Source: Porifericola rhodea
Lineage (GTDB): Bacteria > Bacteroidota > Bacteroidia > Cytophagales > Cyclobacteriaceae
Length of the DNA stretch: 64,000 nucleotides
Assembly: GCF_030506305.1 (NCBI RefSeq)
Contig: NZ_CP119421.1
Coordinates: forward strand, 1,604,354 to 1,668,353
Direction of reading: 5' to 3'
Positions 52,817 through 61,735 of the stretch are shown here, one piece after another (the stretch's first letter is position 1; each line of letters begins with the position of its first letter). Both the position numbers and the translations under genes were made by a program. The notes beneath the pieces are model-generated. The model did not search any database and had not been told where the DNA came from. It was given only the letters and a program-made list of their open reading frames with translations.

Positions 52817-53167
52817 TTAGCTCGTCAATCGGTTATTATCGTCAGGAAAAATAACACTTGGTTTAAAGCTTTTAGCTTCTTCAAAATCCATACCTGCATA
52901 AGATATGATGATAATTATATCGCCAACCTGTACTTTACGAGCTGCCGGCCCATTCATACAGATCATACCACTTCCTCTCTCTCCTTTAATCACGTAAGTT
53001 TCAAGGCGCTCGCCATTATTGACATTTACAATCTGCACTTTCTCATTTTCAATAAGGTTGGCAGCATCCATCAGGGCTTCATCTATAGTAATGCTTCCTA
53101 CATAGTGCAACTCTGCCTGGGTAATTTTTGCACGATGTATTTTAGATTTTAAGACTTGAATATTCAT
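52817..53167 (-). CDS. panD: Aspartate 1-decarboxylase
   Basis: Pyruvoyl enzyme that makes beta-alanine from aspartate for pantothenate. 116 residues from [16 protein letters not shown] at 53167; the open frame runs 11 codons further upstream, but the family starts here. Self-cleavage site G24-S25 in HYVGSITID, with the NGPAARKV and [10 protein letters not shown] motifs. Downstream of panC by 100 bases and upstream of the flippase-like gene by three bases. Confidence 0.95.
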   Translation of the reverse strand: MNIQVLKSKIHRAKITQAELHYVGSITIDEALMDAANLIENEKVQIVNVNNGERLETYVIKGERGSGMICMNGPAARKVQVGDIIIIISYAGMDFEEAKSFKPSVIFPDDNNRLTS

Positions 53168-53267
53168 TGTTGTTTGCATGGTTTTATTCATGGTTTGCAA
53201 GAGGCTTTAGAGTGCTTGCAAAAGTCGCCAAGATAAAACACCAGTTATTTAATAAAATTCCTTTGGG

Positions 53268-54122
53268 TTATGAAAAAACAAGTATGTTATCTATTAATCT
53301 TACCCCCTCAACATAAGCTGCTGTACAGACGGCTACTTCTACTTGAGGTGTAGCGTCTGTAGGAGGCATAAAATTTCTTTTGTCAACTACTTCCAAGTAT
53401 TCCAGCTCTATTTCCGAATACTTACTTAAGCTATCTACCCCCTCTTGCCGCGCCTGCTCTGGGGCTTTCCCTCTCTGCAAGGCATCACTCACTTTTTGCA
53501 ACGCCTGGTACAAATTTGCAGCCAGCTTTTTTCCCTCCGAGGATAATCTCTCATTACGAGAAGATAAGGCCAGACCGTTGTCTTCTCTTACGGTGGGCAC
53601 AACAACGAGTTGTGTATCAAAAAAGAGTTCGTCTACCAGCTTTTGCACCACACTGCATTGCTGTAGATCTTTTTGTCCGAAGTAAGCTTTATCTGCCTGC
53701 ACAATATGGAAGAGCTTGGAGAGTACCAAGCCAACACCGCTAAAATGACCGGGACGAAATTTACCTTCCAGTACCTGATCCAGTCTGCCAAAACTCATGG
53801 CCATGCCATTAGCTCTCTCGTAGGGGTACATTTCCTCATTTGTTGGGCAAAATAATACATCACAATTCACGTTCTCCAACAAATTTTTATCAAGATTCAG
53901 GTTTCGGGGATATTTTTCCAGGTCATCTGTGTTGTTAAACTGAGTGGGGTTAACGTAAACGCTGCAAATAGCCAGGTCATTCTCATTTTTGGCCTGTTTA
54001 AGCAGGCTAAGATGGCCTGAGTGCAGTGCTCCCATTGTAGGCACAAAGCCTACTGAGCGGTTTTTTTGCCGCTGCTCCGACAAAAAAATCTGAAGGGATT
54101 TAATGTTTTCAAATATTTGCAT
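53268..54122 (-). CDS. panC: Pantothenate synthetase
   Basis: Joins pantoate and beta-alanine using ATP. 284 residues from MQIFENIKSLQIFL at 54122; the frame stays open 36 codons upstream, but those codons do not resemble the family and overlap the divergent promoter region. Motifs: PTMGALHSGHLSLL (HIGH-like), YVNPTQF, FGQKDLQQ and SSRNERLS (KMSKS-like). First gene of the panC-panD-flippase unit. Confidence 0.96.
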   Translation of the reverse strand: MQIFENIKSLQIFLSEQRQKNRSVGFVPTMGALHSGHLSLLKQAKNENDLAICSVYVNPTQFNNTDDLEKYPRNLNLDKNLLENVNCDVLFCPTNEEMYPYERANGMAMSFGRLDQVLEGKFRPGHFSGVGLVLSKLFHIVQADKAYFGQKDLQQCSVVQKLVDELFFDTQLVVVPTVREDNGLALSSRNERLSSEGKKLAANLYQALQKVSDALQRGKAPEQARQEGVDSLSKYSEIELEYLEVVDKRNFMPPTDATPQVEVAVCTAAYVEGVRLIDNILVFS

Positions 54123-54201
54123 TATTACCAGTCCTAATACGATTAAACACGCAAAACGCTGCGTGCAATTGAAAAAAAGTGGAAATATGGTAAAATTTTC
54201 G

Positions 54202-54209
54202 TAATTTTG
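54202..54209 (+). promoter_or_regulatory. Possible -7 box of the half glycogen synthase gene
   Basis: TAATTTTG, a full TAnnTTTG match 40 bases upstream of the ATG at 54250. No TTTG at the proper -33 distance. Confidence 0.4.
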
Positions 54210-54249
54210 CCCATGCTTTTCCAATAACACAATTCAAATTCGCAAAGAT

Positions 54250-55062
54250 ATGTCAAAACTCCGAATTCTTTATGTAGCTAGTGAGATCAATCCTTTTTTG
54301 CAGACTTCTGAAGTTGCAGACTTTGTAAGACAGCTACCTCAAGGTATGCAGGAAAGAGGTATGGAGATCCGTATATTGGTTCCTCGCTTCGGACTAATTA
54401 ATGAGCGCAAAAACAGGCTGCATGAAGTGGTTAGGTTATCTGGAATTAACATTGCCGTGGGCGAAGAAGAGAAGCCCCTGACGATTAAGGTCGCCTCTAT
54501 CCCTAATGCTAAGCTTCAGGTTTACTTTATTGATAATGAGGACTACTTCCATAGAAAGTCTGTATTCTTTGATAAAGAAAACAATTTCTACGAGGATAAT
54601 GACGAACGCGCTATTTTCTTCTGCAAAGGTGTTATAGAAACTGTTAAGAAACTGGGATGGACTCCGGATATTGTTCACTGCAACGACTGGATGACCAGCC
54701 TGATTCCTATGTATTTGAAGACTACCTATAAAAATGACCCTCTCTTCAAAAATACTAAAACAGTATTTACCGTTTATAATAATCCATTCAAGCACAAATT
54801 TGATGGCGACCTTTTAGATAAGGTTAAGATGATGGACATTGATGATAGCATGCTGGTAAACCTACAGTCTGCTGACTACGATGGCTTCATTAAAATCGGA
54901 ATAGAATATGCCGATGCTGTCATTAAAGCTGAAGATGGAGTAAGCGATAATCTAAATACTTTACTTGAAGAATTTGACAGTGAGAAAAAGATCGAAACCA
55001 TTGAAAAAGACGATAACCTTCTCGATTCATACTTTAACTTATACAATGAATTGGTTAGCTAA
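54250..55062 (+). CDS. N-terminal-half glycogen/starch synthase-like protein
   Basis: 270 residues aligning with only the N-terminal Rossmann domain of GT5 glycogen synthases (about 480 residues in full enzymes). Recognisable: ILYVASEINPF, LPQGMQERGMEIRILVPRF, YFIDNEDYF and the HCNDWMTSLIPMYLK segment. The ADP-glucose-binding K-T-G-G-L-x-D motif reads Q18-T-S-E-V-A-D, so the key lysine and glycines are lost, and the whole C-terminal catalytic domain is missing. It is not likely to be a glycogen synthase. Its end overlaps the DUF4270 gene by 17 bases. Confidence 0.82.
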   Translation: MSKLRILYVASEINPFLQTSEVADFVRQLPQGMQERGMEIRILVPRFGLINERKNRLHEVVRLSGINIAVGEEEKPLTIKVASIPNAKLQVYFIDNEDYFHRKSVFFDKENNFYEDNDERAIFFCKGVIETVKKLGWTPDIVHCNDWMTSLIPMYLKTTYKNDPLFKNTKTVFTVYNNPFKHKFDGDLLDKVKMMDIDDSMLVNLQSADYDGFIKIGIEYADAVIKAEDGVSDNLNTLLEEFDSEKKIETIEKDDNLLDSYFNLYNELVS

Positions 55063-56404
55063 AAAATCCGGGCTGATAGTTTTATCAGCCCTCTTATTTT
55101 TTTCTTGTGAGAATGATGATCTGCTGAGCCTGGACTTTGACCCCAACGACGAAAATCTCAATTTATCCTTTACCGAATTTACCGTTCCATTTAAACTAGC
55201 ACAGCTAGACTCTGTAGCTACAAGCAATGCTGACAACATGCTGGTAGGCAATTATCAGAATAATAACTTTGGGTATGCTAAATCTAAAGCTTACATAAAA
55301 GTAGGGATTGGTAATAGTTCAGTAAACAAAGCTGAAGACGACCATGTACTGGACTCTATGGTGCTGGTACTGGTGAAGAACTATTTCTATGGTAGCACAG
55401 ATGGCGATATGCAGCAGCGTATCAACATTCATCGTCTCACAGAGTATTTCAACGACACCCTTGCTTATTATCGTGACTCACAGTTAGCCTACGAGGATAC
55501 TCCTATAGGTTCATTTAGCTTTACAGCTAATGCCGAAGAACCTACAGATACCTTAAGAATACGTTTGAGCGAAACTCTGGGGAACGAATTATTAGATAAG
55601 CTGAAAGCAAATGCAGCTGAAATAGATAGCAATGCGCTATTTACCAATTACTTTAAAGGCATAGCATTAGTATCAGAGACGGAGAACACTTTCGCGAGTG
55701 GCTTCTATCCTGCAATAAGTATGATAGTATACCACAGTGCTCCTTCAGATACCGTTTCTGAGTCTTATAGCTTTGGTACTTCCAGGTTTTTTAATGGAAT
55801 AGAATATGACCGCAATGGTACTGTACTAACTGAGCTAAGCAAGGCAGGTACAATAGGCGATGCTTCCGACGGAGGGTTCTACATGCAGGCAGGCACAGGA
55901 GTATTGCCCAGGCTTGACTTTCAGCCACTGTTAGATTTTGTAAGAAACAATTCTGAGAAAGTCTTATTAAACAGGGTAATTTTACACATAGGCCTACCTG
56001 AGCCACCAAAGCTAGGCACACCTCCACCTTCTTATCTATTAGGCTTTCAATTGGAAGATGATGGTATATCTAACTTAGTAGAATTTAGTCCGGTGGCCAA
56101 TCAGCTCATATTTTCAGGGCTTTATAATGACACTGACTACGTCTATAACTCTATTGATAATATACCGGTACCGGCAGAAGGTTCCCCTTTTGCTTACGAC
56201 TCTGCAAGCATGTCTTATGAAATTAAGATGACCAGCTTTGCACAAAATTTAGTAGATGGTTATATAGACAACTCTAACGTAATGCTTTACCCGGTTAATC
56301 TAAGCAGTAGCGGAGTTAACAGAGACCTAAATGACCGTTACTCTCAAATAGTTACCGAAGCAGACAGTATAAGGCTAAAAGTATACTATACAGAGTTAAA
56401 ATGA
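55046..56404 (+). CDS. DUF4270 family lipoprotein
   Basis: 452 residues from MNWLAKKSG at 55046, with a lipoprotein signal ending in LLFFSCEND (Cys about residue 21); the longer frame from 54965 would bury the signal. The body is beta-rich with repeated Ser/Asp/Asn segments, and TDTLRIRLSETLGNELLDKLK and DYVYNSIDN segments fit DUF4270, a Bacteroidetes outer-membrane lipoprotein family of unknown function. It overlaps the half glycogen synthase gene, suggesting coupled expression. Confidence 0.85.
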   Translation: MNWLAKKSGLIVLSALLFFSCENDDLLSLDFDPNDENLNLSFTEFTVPFKLAQLDSVATSNADNMLVGNYQNNNFGYAKSKAYIKVGIGNSSVNKAEDDHVLDSMVLVLVKNYFYGSTDGDMQQRINIHRLTEYFNDTLAYYRDSQLAYEDTPIGSFSFTANAEEPTDTLRIRLSETLGNELLDKLKANAAEIDSNALFTNYFKGIALVSETENTFASGFYPAISMIVYHSAPSDTVSESYSFGTSRFFNGIEYDRNGTVLTELSKAGTIGDASDGGFYMQAGTGVLPRLDFQPLLDFVRNNSEKVLLNRVILHIGLPEPPKLGTPPPSYLLGFQLEDDGISNLVEFSPVANQLIFSGLYNDTDYVYNSIDNIPVPAEGSPFAYDSASMSYEIKMTSFAQNLVDGYIDNSNVMLYPVNLSSSGVNRDLNDRYSQIVTEADSIRLKVYYTELK

Positions 56405-56420
56405 TCTAGAACTTATAAGA

Positions 56421-56445
56421 TAGCAGAGTCAGGCAGGCTCTGCTA
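56421..56445 (+). terminator. Terminator of the DUF4270 gene
   Basis: An 8-bp stem (56421-56428 with 56438-56445) followed by seven T, 16 bases after the DUF4270 stop. Confidence 0.88.
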
Positions 56446-56527
56446 TTTTTTTGCCCTCTCTACTTTTTTTAAACTACTTAGCCTTTTGGGCAGTAGCCTT
56501 CACATTATAAATCCATTAACAACGTTT

Positions 56528-57028
56528 ATGCATAGAGCGTCTATCCAACGCATATACGGAGAAAAACTCAGAGTAAGAGCAGTAGGGCTATGCTTTTCTG
56601 GAGAAGATTTACTCATAGTAAAGCACAAAGCTCTTACGAAAACCGGCTATTTTTACGCGCCGCCGGGCGGGGGAGTAGATTTTGGGGAGTCTACCGAAGA
56701 CTGCCTCAAAAGAGAGTTTTTTGAAGAAACCGGCCTGCTAATAGAAATAAGCAAGTTTTTATTTACCCATGAATTTCTAGCACCCCCACTGCATGCGATA
56801 GAGTTATTTTTTGAAGTTAAAAAAGTAGGCGGTGAGCTTAAAACAGGTTATGACCCTGAAATGAGCCCGGAAGAACAAATCATAGAAGAAGTAGGATTTA
56901 TGTCACCCTCTGCTATATATGACAAAAAAGGGGAACGTTTGCACCAAATGCTAAACATTTGCAAGCACCCAATGGACTTATTAAATACGCAAGGGTATTT
57001 TAAATTTGATGATAAAACATTAAAATAG
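56528..57028 (+). CDS. Nudix hydrolase
   Basis: 166 residues from MHRASIQRIYG at 56528; the frame begins 14 codons earlier at a TTG inside intergenic sequence. The Nudix box is complete from GGGVDFGESTEDC through LKREFFEETGLLIE. Nudix enzymes hydrolyse nucleoside diphosphates linked to other groups; the substrate is unknown. Stands alone after the DUF4270 terminator. Confidence 0.88.
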   Translation: MHRASIQRIYGEKLRVRAVGLCFSGEDLLIVKHKALTKTGYFYAPPGGGVDFGESTEDCLKREFFEETGLLIEISKFLFTHEFLAPPLHAIELFFEVKKVGGELKTGYDPEMSPEEQIIEEVGFMSPSAIYDKKGERLHQMLNICKHPMDLLNTQGYFKFDDKTLK

Positions 57029-57090
57029 CTGATTCAACAGTTATGTTTTACCTGTGAAAATGTCTATAATTGTAAAAAACTTACTACGCA

Positions 57091-57672
57091 ATGAACCTTA
57101 CTAAAGTACTGACCTTTGTCTTTTTATTATTAGCTGTAGGTATTGGTTATTACCTGATTAATGGTATTATCTCCAGTGTTGAAGAGGAAGAACGCATTGC
57201 TGCTATTGAACGCAGGGTTATTGAAAAGCTACAGTTTATCAGAGATGCTGAAGTGGCATACAAAGATGCTCACGGACAGTTTACTAGCGATTGGGATAAG
57301 CTTATTAACTTCATAGATACTGGTAAAATTTTCATTACTCAAAGAAGGGAAGAAACTGTACTGCTAGATTATGGTGCAGAAGAGACTACCATCCATATTG
57401 ATACTTTAGGTAGTGTGTCTGTGCGCGACTCTATCTACAATAATCCGGTATATCAGAAGTTTAACCTAAACAACTTGATGTTTGTACCTGTCACTCGTGA
57501 GAAATTTGAGCTTTTTGCTGATAAGATTGAGCGGAGTGGCGTAAACGTTGATGTGTTTGAAGTTAAAGATCCTTCTCCTATTAACCCCGCACGCCGTGGA
57601 GAAAACAGCATTAAAGGACCTCTTAGAGTAGGTTCAAGAACTGAGGTAACCACTGCCGGAAACTGGGAATAA
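57091..57672 (+). CDS. Hypothetical membrane-anchored protein
   Basis: 193 residues with one N-terminal transmembrane helix (about 5-27), then a coiled helix (EEEERIAAIERRVIEKLQFIRDAEVAYKD) and a globular, mixed domain. The start resembles pseudopilins (hydrophobic helix, then FIRDAEVAYKDAHGQFTSDWDKL, similar to the first helix and AxxxY...G.Y/F pattern of type II pseudopilin domains), but no prepilin peptidase site is visible. Function unknown. Upstream of the DUF3822-coaD pair by 47 bases on the same strand. Confidence 0.7.
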   Translation: MNLTKVLTFVFLLLAVGIGYYLINGIISSVEEEERIAAIERRVIEKLQFIRDAEVAYKDAHGQFTSDWDKLINFIDTGKIFITQRREETVLLDYGAEETTIHIDTLGSVSVRDSIYNNPVYQKFNLNNLMFVPVTREKFELFADKIERSGVNVDVFEVKDPSPINPARRGENSIKGPLRVGSRTEVTTAGNWE

Positions 57673-57719
57673 TATTAAGAGCGAGAGATCTATTGCTGAG
57701 GAGTTAAACCATTCTCATT

Positions 57720-58607
57720 TTGGAGCACGAAATTGGAAATTTCCATTTAATCAACCGAATAAAGGATACTAATTTTAGTATTGATGAGCTGACACATTAT
57801 AATCTGTCGCTATTAGTAGGCAGGCACGATTTTCAGTTTTGTGTCATAGATACCAGAGACAATAAATGCCTTCTGCTCGAAGATTACGAGCTAGAGGGCA
57901 TTTCTTCTACTAATGCTCTCATCAATACCCTTTACAAACTTTTTGAAGGCCACCACCTGCTTATGGCCGGATACTGGAAGTCTGTAAAATTGGCCATGAA
58001 AAACCAGAAGTTTACTATTCTTCCTGCCAACCTCTTTTCTAGCGACCACCTTCGCGACTATCTTAAGCTTAGCACAGAGGTAGATAGTGAATTAGATGAT
58101 TACTATTATTATAAGCATATACAGTCTGAGGCCGTATGTGTATTTGCTGCAGAGCGTAAAATTATAGAAAAAGTGAGGGCTATCTACCCTACTCTTACCG
58201 TACAGGTAGTACATCAGGGTAGCGCTATGATAGAGGGCATACAAAGCCATCGTGACTTTACCTACTACAAAGATTTGTACATTAATATTGGGCGAGAAAA
58301 TTTTAGCCTGGTAGTTAATGAAGATAACAAGCTTCTTTACTATAATCGCTTCCCTTACCAGAATGACAAGGATATTGTAAAATATACTATGCTTGCCATG
58401 CAGGAGCTGGATATGAAGCAGGAGGACACTAAGACTATTGTCTGGGGTAACTTAGGAGCCCAATCCCCTTACTTTAAAGAGCTGTATCGTTATATCAGAA
58501 ATATATCTTTTGGTGGCCGTCCTTCTTATTTAAACTTCGCATATATGTTTGATGAAGTGCCTGATCATCAGTATTTTGACTTGTACAGCATTTACGTTTG
58601 CGAATAG
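57720..58607 (+). CDS. DUF3822 family protein
   Basis: 295 residues with TTG start at 57720; no ATG precedes the conserved N-terminal strands. The family is Bacteroidetes-restricted and looks like a degenerate actin/hexokinase (ASKHA) fold: LYINIGRENFSLVVNEDNKLLYYNRF and TKTIVWGNLGAQSPYFKELY segments. It ends exactly one base before the coaD ATG, so the two are translationally linked, as in related genomes. Function unknown; a role tied to CoA synthesis is only suggested by position. Confidence 0.85.
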   Translation: MEHEIGNFHLINRIKDTNFSIDELTHYNLSLLVGRHDFQFCVIDTRDNKCLLLEDYELEGISSTNALINTLYKLFEGHHLLMAGYWKSVKLAMKNQKFTILPANLFSSDHLRDYLKLSTEVDSELDDYYYYKHIQSEAVCVFAAERKIIEKVRAIYPTLTVQVVHQGSAMIEGIQSHRDFTYYKDLYINIGRENFSLVVNEDNKLLYYNRFPYQNDKDIVKYTMLAMQELDMKQEDTKTIVWGNLGAQSPYFKELYRYIRNISFGGRPSYLNFAYMFDEVPDHQYFDLYSIYVCE

Positions 58608-59057
58608 ATGAAAATAGCACTTTTTCCCGGCTCGTTTGACCCTTTCACCAACGGCCATGCCGATATTGTTCAGCGTGGTCTTCAACTGTTTGACCGCATT
58701 ATCATCAGCATAGGGCACAACAGCAAGAAGAAGCGCTATCTTCCCATTGAAAAAATGATTGGCCATGTGCGCGATACCTATGCTACCAACGATCGTATTG
58801 AAGTAATTACATACGATGAGCTAACCGCGGAGCTGGCTATAAGGTACAAAGCTAACTACCTGCTGCGAGGCCTAAGAAACACTACCGATTTTGAATACGA
58901 AAACAGCATTGCACAGGTAAACAGGCACCTCAACCCAAACCTGGAAACTGTTTTTTTAATTACTTCTCCTCAATACGCTCATATCAATTCGTCTATTATT
59001 AGAGAGGTGCATCGCTACGGAGGCGATGTTAATGAGTTTTTGCCTTATACTATTTAG
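58608..59057 (+). CDS. coaD: Pantetheine-phosphate adenylyltransferase
   Basis: 149 residues. Transfers AMP to 4'-phosphopantetheine in CoA synthesis. Motifs: FPGSFDPFTNGHADIV (T/HxGH), GLRNTTDFEYE and the ISSxxxR-like INSSIIREV. Normal length. Starts on the base after the DUF3822 stop. Its 3' end overlaps the convergent Nudix gene by four bases. Confidence 0.96.
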   Translation: MKIALFPGSFDPFTNGHADIVQRGLQLFDRIIISIGHNSKKKRYLPIEKMIGHVRDTYATNDRIEVITYDELTAELAIRYKANYLLRGLRNTTDFEYENSIAQVNRHLNPNLETVFLITSPQYAHINSSIIREVHRYGGDVNEFLPYTI

Positions 59058-59734
59058 TGGAAGTGACCAAACTGCCGGTAATATTCTCTAAAGACATAGC
59101 GGATTGAGAAGTAAGAATCGTACAGCACATCTTTGATTTCTGCCTCATCCATCCATTTTACGGCTTCTATACTTTCTTCGGTTTGCGCTTTCATCTGGCT
59201 ATCATCTATGCAGTCCATAGCAAACCAATACGTTTTCTTTAAATATTTCTTCTTGTTACGTGTGTAGGTGTGCCAGGTATGGCATACTTCCGCTACTGCT
59301 TCTGCCCTTACATTGCATTCTTCTTCCACCTCTCTTAAAGCCCCTACTAAAGGAGATTCGTCCTTTTCCATTTTACCTTTAGGCAAATCCCACTTCTTAA
59401 GGCGGTAAATCATTAGCATTTTACTTTGCTTCCTTACCAAGCCACCCGCAGCTTCTATCACCAGGTACTGCCCTTTTACAAACTCTTTAGCCTGATGAAT
59501 ATCAGGTACAATAAAAGTGATGCTATCCAGCTTTTTTACCTTTTGTTTGTTAAAATAATCCAGACAGTCTTTTATATAAGCCTCATTGGCATTTGTTACT
59601 AAAACATCGTCTTTAAGCTTTATGCTACTAAATTTATGCTGACGAGCATCAAACTGATACTCATAGTGGTTTTCATCCAATACCTTATCCTGCCCTAATA
59701 TCTCTACCGGGGTATCATTAACGAAGAGCTTCAT
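59054..59734 (-). CDS. Nudix hydrolase with extra N-terminal domain
   Basis: 226 residues. The N-terminal ~90 residues (MKLFVNDTPVEIL..., ending before VIEAAGGLV) form an additional alpha-beta domain seen in Bacteroidetes Nudix proteins; the Nudix domain follows with the box GKMEKDESPLVGALREVEEECNV, matching GX5EX7REUXEEXGU except for Cys at the Gly position. That last substitution is mild. Substrate unknown. Converges on coaD with a four-base overlap. Confidence 0.87.
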   Translation of the reverse strand: MKLFVNDTPVEILGQDKVLDENHYEYQFDARQHKFSSIKLKDDVLVTNANEAYIKDCLDYFNKQKVKKLDSITFIVPDIHQAKEFVKGQYLVIEAAGGLVRKQSKMLMIYRLKKWDLPKGKMEKDESPLVGALREVEEECNVRAEAVAEVCHTWHTYTRNKKKYLKKTYWFAMDCIDDSQMKAQTEESIEAVKWMDEAEIKDVLYDSYFSIRYVFREYYRQFGHFH

Positions 59735-59844
59735 AAATTGCTATTTAATAAAAAAGTAACTAGATAGTAAAAATTAAATTGGATACTTAACCGACTACAA
59801 AAAGTGTATATATTGTAGTACTATCAAATTAACCGAACTTACCT

Positions 59845-60237
59845 ATGGTCTCACATTTTGACAAAGTAAAAAAATTTTTGTTTGAACTTGGCTTTGATAT
59901 ACAATCAGAAGATACTGAAGAGGGTATTGTAGTCATAACGGATGAAGATCAGGGCATTAGCCATTTGATTATTGATTGTGAGGGAGAAATTCTGGTATTT
60001 GAGCAGTTTATCATTAAGCTTAAGGATACAAACGACAGCAGCGTACTTCGTAAACTATTGCAGATGAACCGTAATCTGGTACATGGGGCGCTGGTATTGG
60101 ATGAGGAAGGCCGTGTGATTTTTAGAGATACCTTACAGCTGGAAAACCTGGATCAGAACGAGATTGAGGGCACAATAAACTCAATAGGCCTCATGATGGC
60201 CGAATACGCCGATGACTTCCTGAGTTTTGCAAAATAA
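59845..60237 (+). CDS. YbjN-like small protein (CesT/YbjN fold)
   Basis: 130 residues, cytosolic, with the alpha-beta pattern of the YbjN/CesT-type chaperone fold: FDKVKKFLFELGF, SHLIIDCEGEILVFEQFII and LLQMNRNLVHGALVLDEEGRVIFRDTL, then a C-terminal helix. Proteins like this pair with PspA genes in several bacteria, and here pspA follows after 104 bases. A chaperone or sensory partner in membrane stress is inferred. Confidence 0.75.
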   Translation: MVSHFDKVKKFLFELGFDIQSEDTEEGIVVITDEDQGISHLIIDCEGEILVFEQFIIKLKDTNDSSVLRKLLQMNRNLVHGALVLDEEGRVIFRDTLQLENLDQNEIEGTINSIGLMMAEYADDFLSFAK

Positions 60238-60341
60238 GTCTACAGTCTATTATAACATCATTTTATTCTTATTCTTCAGGCTGCATATAAACAGTAGTTT
60301 AACTATTGTGATGCCGTCTAATCAACATAAAAAAATAAATC

Positions 60342-61052
60342 ATGAGTATATTCAGAAGATTATTTAAAGTAGGTGAAGCCCAGACTCATTCCATGATAGA
60401 TAAAATGGAAGATCCCGTTAAGATGAGTGAGCAGGCCATACGAGACCTGAAGCAAGACCTGGGCAAAGCAATGGAAAGCCTGGCCGAAGTAAAAGCTATA
60501 GCCATACGCACACGTAGAGAAATGAAAAACTATGAGCAGCAAGGGGTAGACTATGAGAAAAAAGCTATGCTGCTATTGCAAAGAGCTCAGCAAGGCCAGT
60601 TGGATGCTTCAGAAGCAGACCGTTTAGCTACAGAAGCACTTAACAAAAAAGAGCATGCCGACCAGCAGGTAGCTCGTACCCAGGCCGAAGTGCAGAAATA
60701 TGATAATATGACTGCTAACCTGGAGGCTAAGGTAAATGACCTACGTAGCAAAATATCTAAATGGGAGAATGAGTTGCGGACCTTAAAAGCACGTGCTAAA
60801 GTGAGCTCTGCCACTAAAAAGCTGAATAAACAGATGGCGGGTATTGACTCTTCCAGCACAGTATCTATGCTGGAACGTATGAAAAACAAGGTGGAAGAAG
60901 AAGAGTCGCTGGCAGAGTCATATGGAGAGATAGCTGCGGCGCCAAAATCTGTAGATGATGAAATAGATAGTGTTCTAGGCTCAAGCTCAGCAGCCGGAGA
61001 TGACAAACTTGCTGCTCTTAAAGCCAAAATGGGTATGAATAAAGATCAATAA
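60342..61052 (+). CDS. PspA/IM30 (Vipp1) family membrane-stress protein
   Basis: 236 residues, almost wholly helical coiled coil: MSIFRRLFKVGEAQTHSMIDKMEDPVKMSEQAIRDLKQDL at the start is the PspA signature (helix for membrane contact), followed by long Lys/Glu-rich helices to about 190 and a short flexible C-terminus. PspA forms rods or rings that stabilise damaged membranes. It lies in a row with the YbjN-like and DUF4178 genes. Confidence 0.93.
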   Translation: MSIFRRLFKVGEAQTHSMIDKMEDPVKMSEQAIRDLKQDLGKAMESLAEVKAIAIRTRREMKNYEQQGVDYEKKAMLLLQRAQQGQLDASEADRLATEALNKKEHADQQVARTQAEVQKYDNMTANLEAKVNDLRSKISKWENELRTLKARAKVSSATKKLNKQMAGIDSSSTVSMLERMKNKVEEEESLAESYGEIAAAPKSVDDEIDSVLGSSSAAGDDKLAALKAKMGMNKDQ

Positions 61053-61060
61053 TTTTTGAT

Positions 61061-61085
61061 AGGCTCCACTTCTTTACTGGAGCCT
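61061..61085 (+). terminator. Hairpin between pspA and the DUF4178 gene
   Basis: An 8-bp stem (61061-61068 with 61078-61085), followed by CTTACTTTTAATC. It lies 8 bases after the pspA stop and may reduce, rather than stop, transcription into the next gene. Confidence 0.5.
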
Positions 61086-61102
61086 CTTACTTTTAATCTA
61101 CT

Positions 61103-61735
61103 ATGTGGTCAATCATTTTTTTTATCATTGTAATTCTTGGTATTGCTATGTTTTTCTGGCAAAAAAATAAACAAAAGAAGTCTACAGAAACTACCCCCAA
61201 CGAGCCCAGAGAATTGAGCCTGGAAAATGTTGGCCCCGGAGGCGTTATTCACCTTATGAACGTAGGGCCCAATATGGAGGAGTATGACGTGACTATACTC
61301 TCCAAAAGTATTTATAGGGAAGGCAGCAGCAACGAATGGCATGAGCTGGAAGGTGATAATGGCAAACAAAAAGTCTGGATAAGCATAGAAGAAGATGATG
61401 GACTGGATGTAACCCTTGCACTTCGCAGTCTCAAGCTTCGCGAGCTACCTATTAACCGTGCCGACCTAGACCGTATGGATGAGACAGCAGAAGGTGAATT
61501 TGAGTTTGAAGGACAAACTTATTATCTGGAGTACTCCACGGAAGCTTCTTTTTTTGCTAACGGAGATACCTCTGCGGCCAACGAATCTTTTTTTTACTAC
61601 TGGGAGTTTGAAAACGAAAAAGAAGACCAGTTTATCACTATTGAAGAGTGGGAAAACGGAAAATTTGAAATCACGCTTTCTGTACCTCTTAAACCTTCTC
61701 AGATAAAAGTCTACAGCCTTGGCAACTCAGTCTAA
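61103..61735 (+). CDS. DUF4178 family protein
   Basis: 210 residues with one N-terminal transmembrane helix (about 2-22) then a domain with LSLENVGPGGVIHLMNVGPNMEEYDVTILSKSIYREGSSNEWHELEG, the DUF4178 pattern. DUF4178 genes often lie beside pspA, DUF350 and spermidine-synthase-like genes; here only pspA is present. Function unknown, probably membrane-stress related. Its end overlaps the convergent VTT gene by nine bases. Confidence 0.85.
   Translation: MWSIIFFIIVILGIAMFFWQKNKQKKSTETTPNEPRELSLENVGPGGVIHLMNVGPNMEEYDVTILSKSIYREGSSNEWHELEGDNGKQKVWISIEEDDGLDVTLALRSLKLRELPINRADLDRMDETAEGEFEFEGQTYYLEYSTEASFFANGDTSAANESFFYYWEFENEKEDQFITIEEWENGKFEITLSVPLKPSQIKVYSLGNSV

Noticed and set aside
54250-55062. 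Calling this glgA
   Set aside because: The C-terminal catalytic domain is missing and the KTGG motif is broken.
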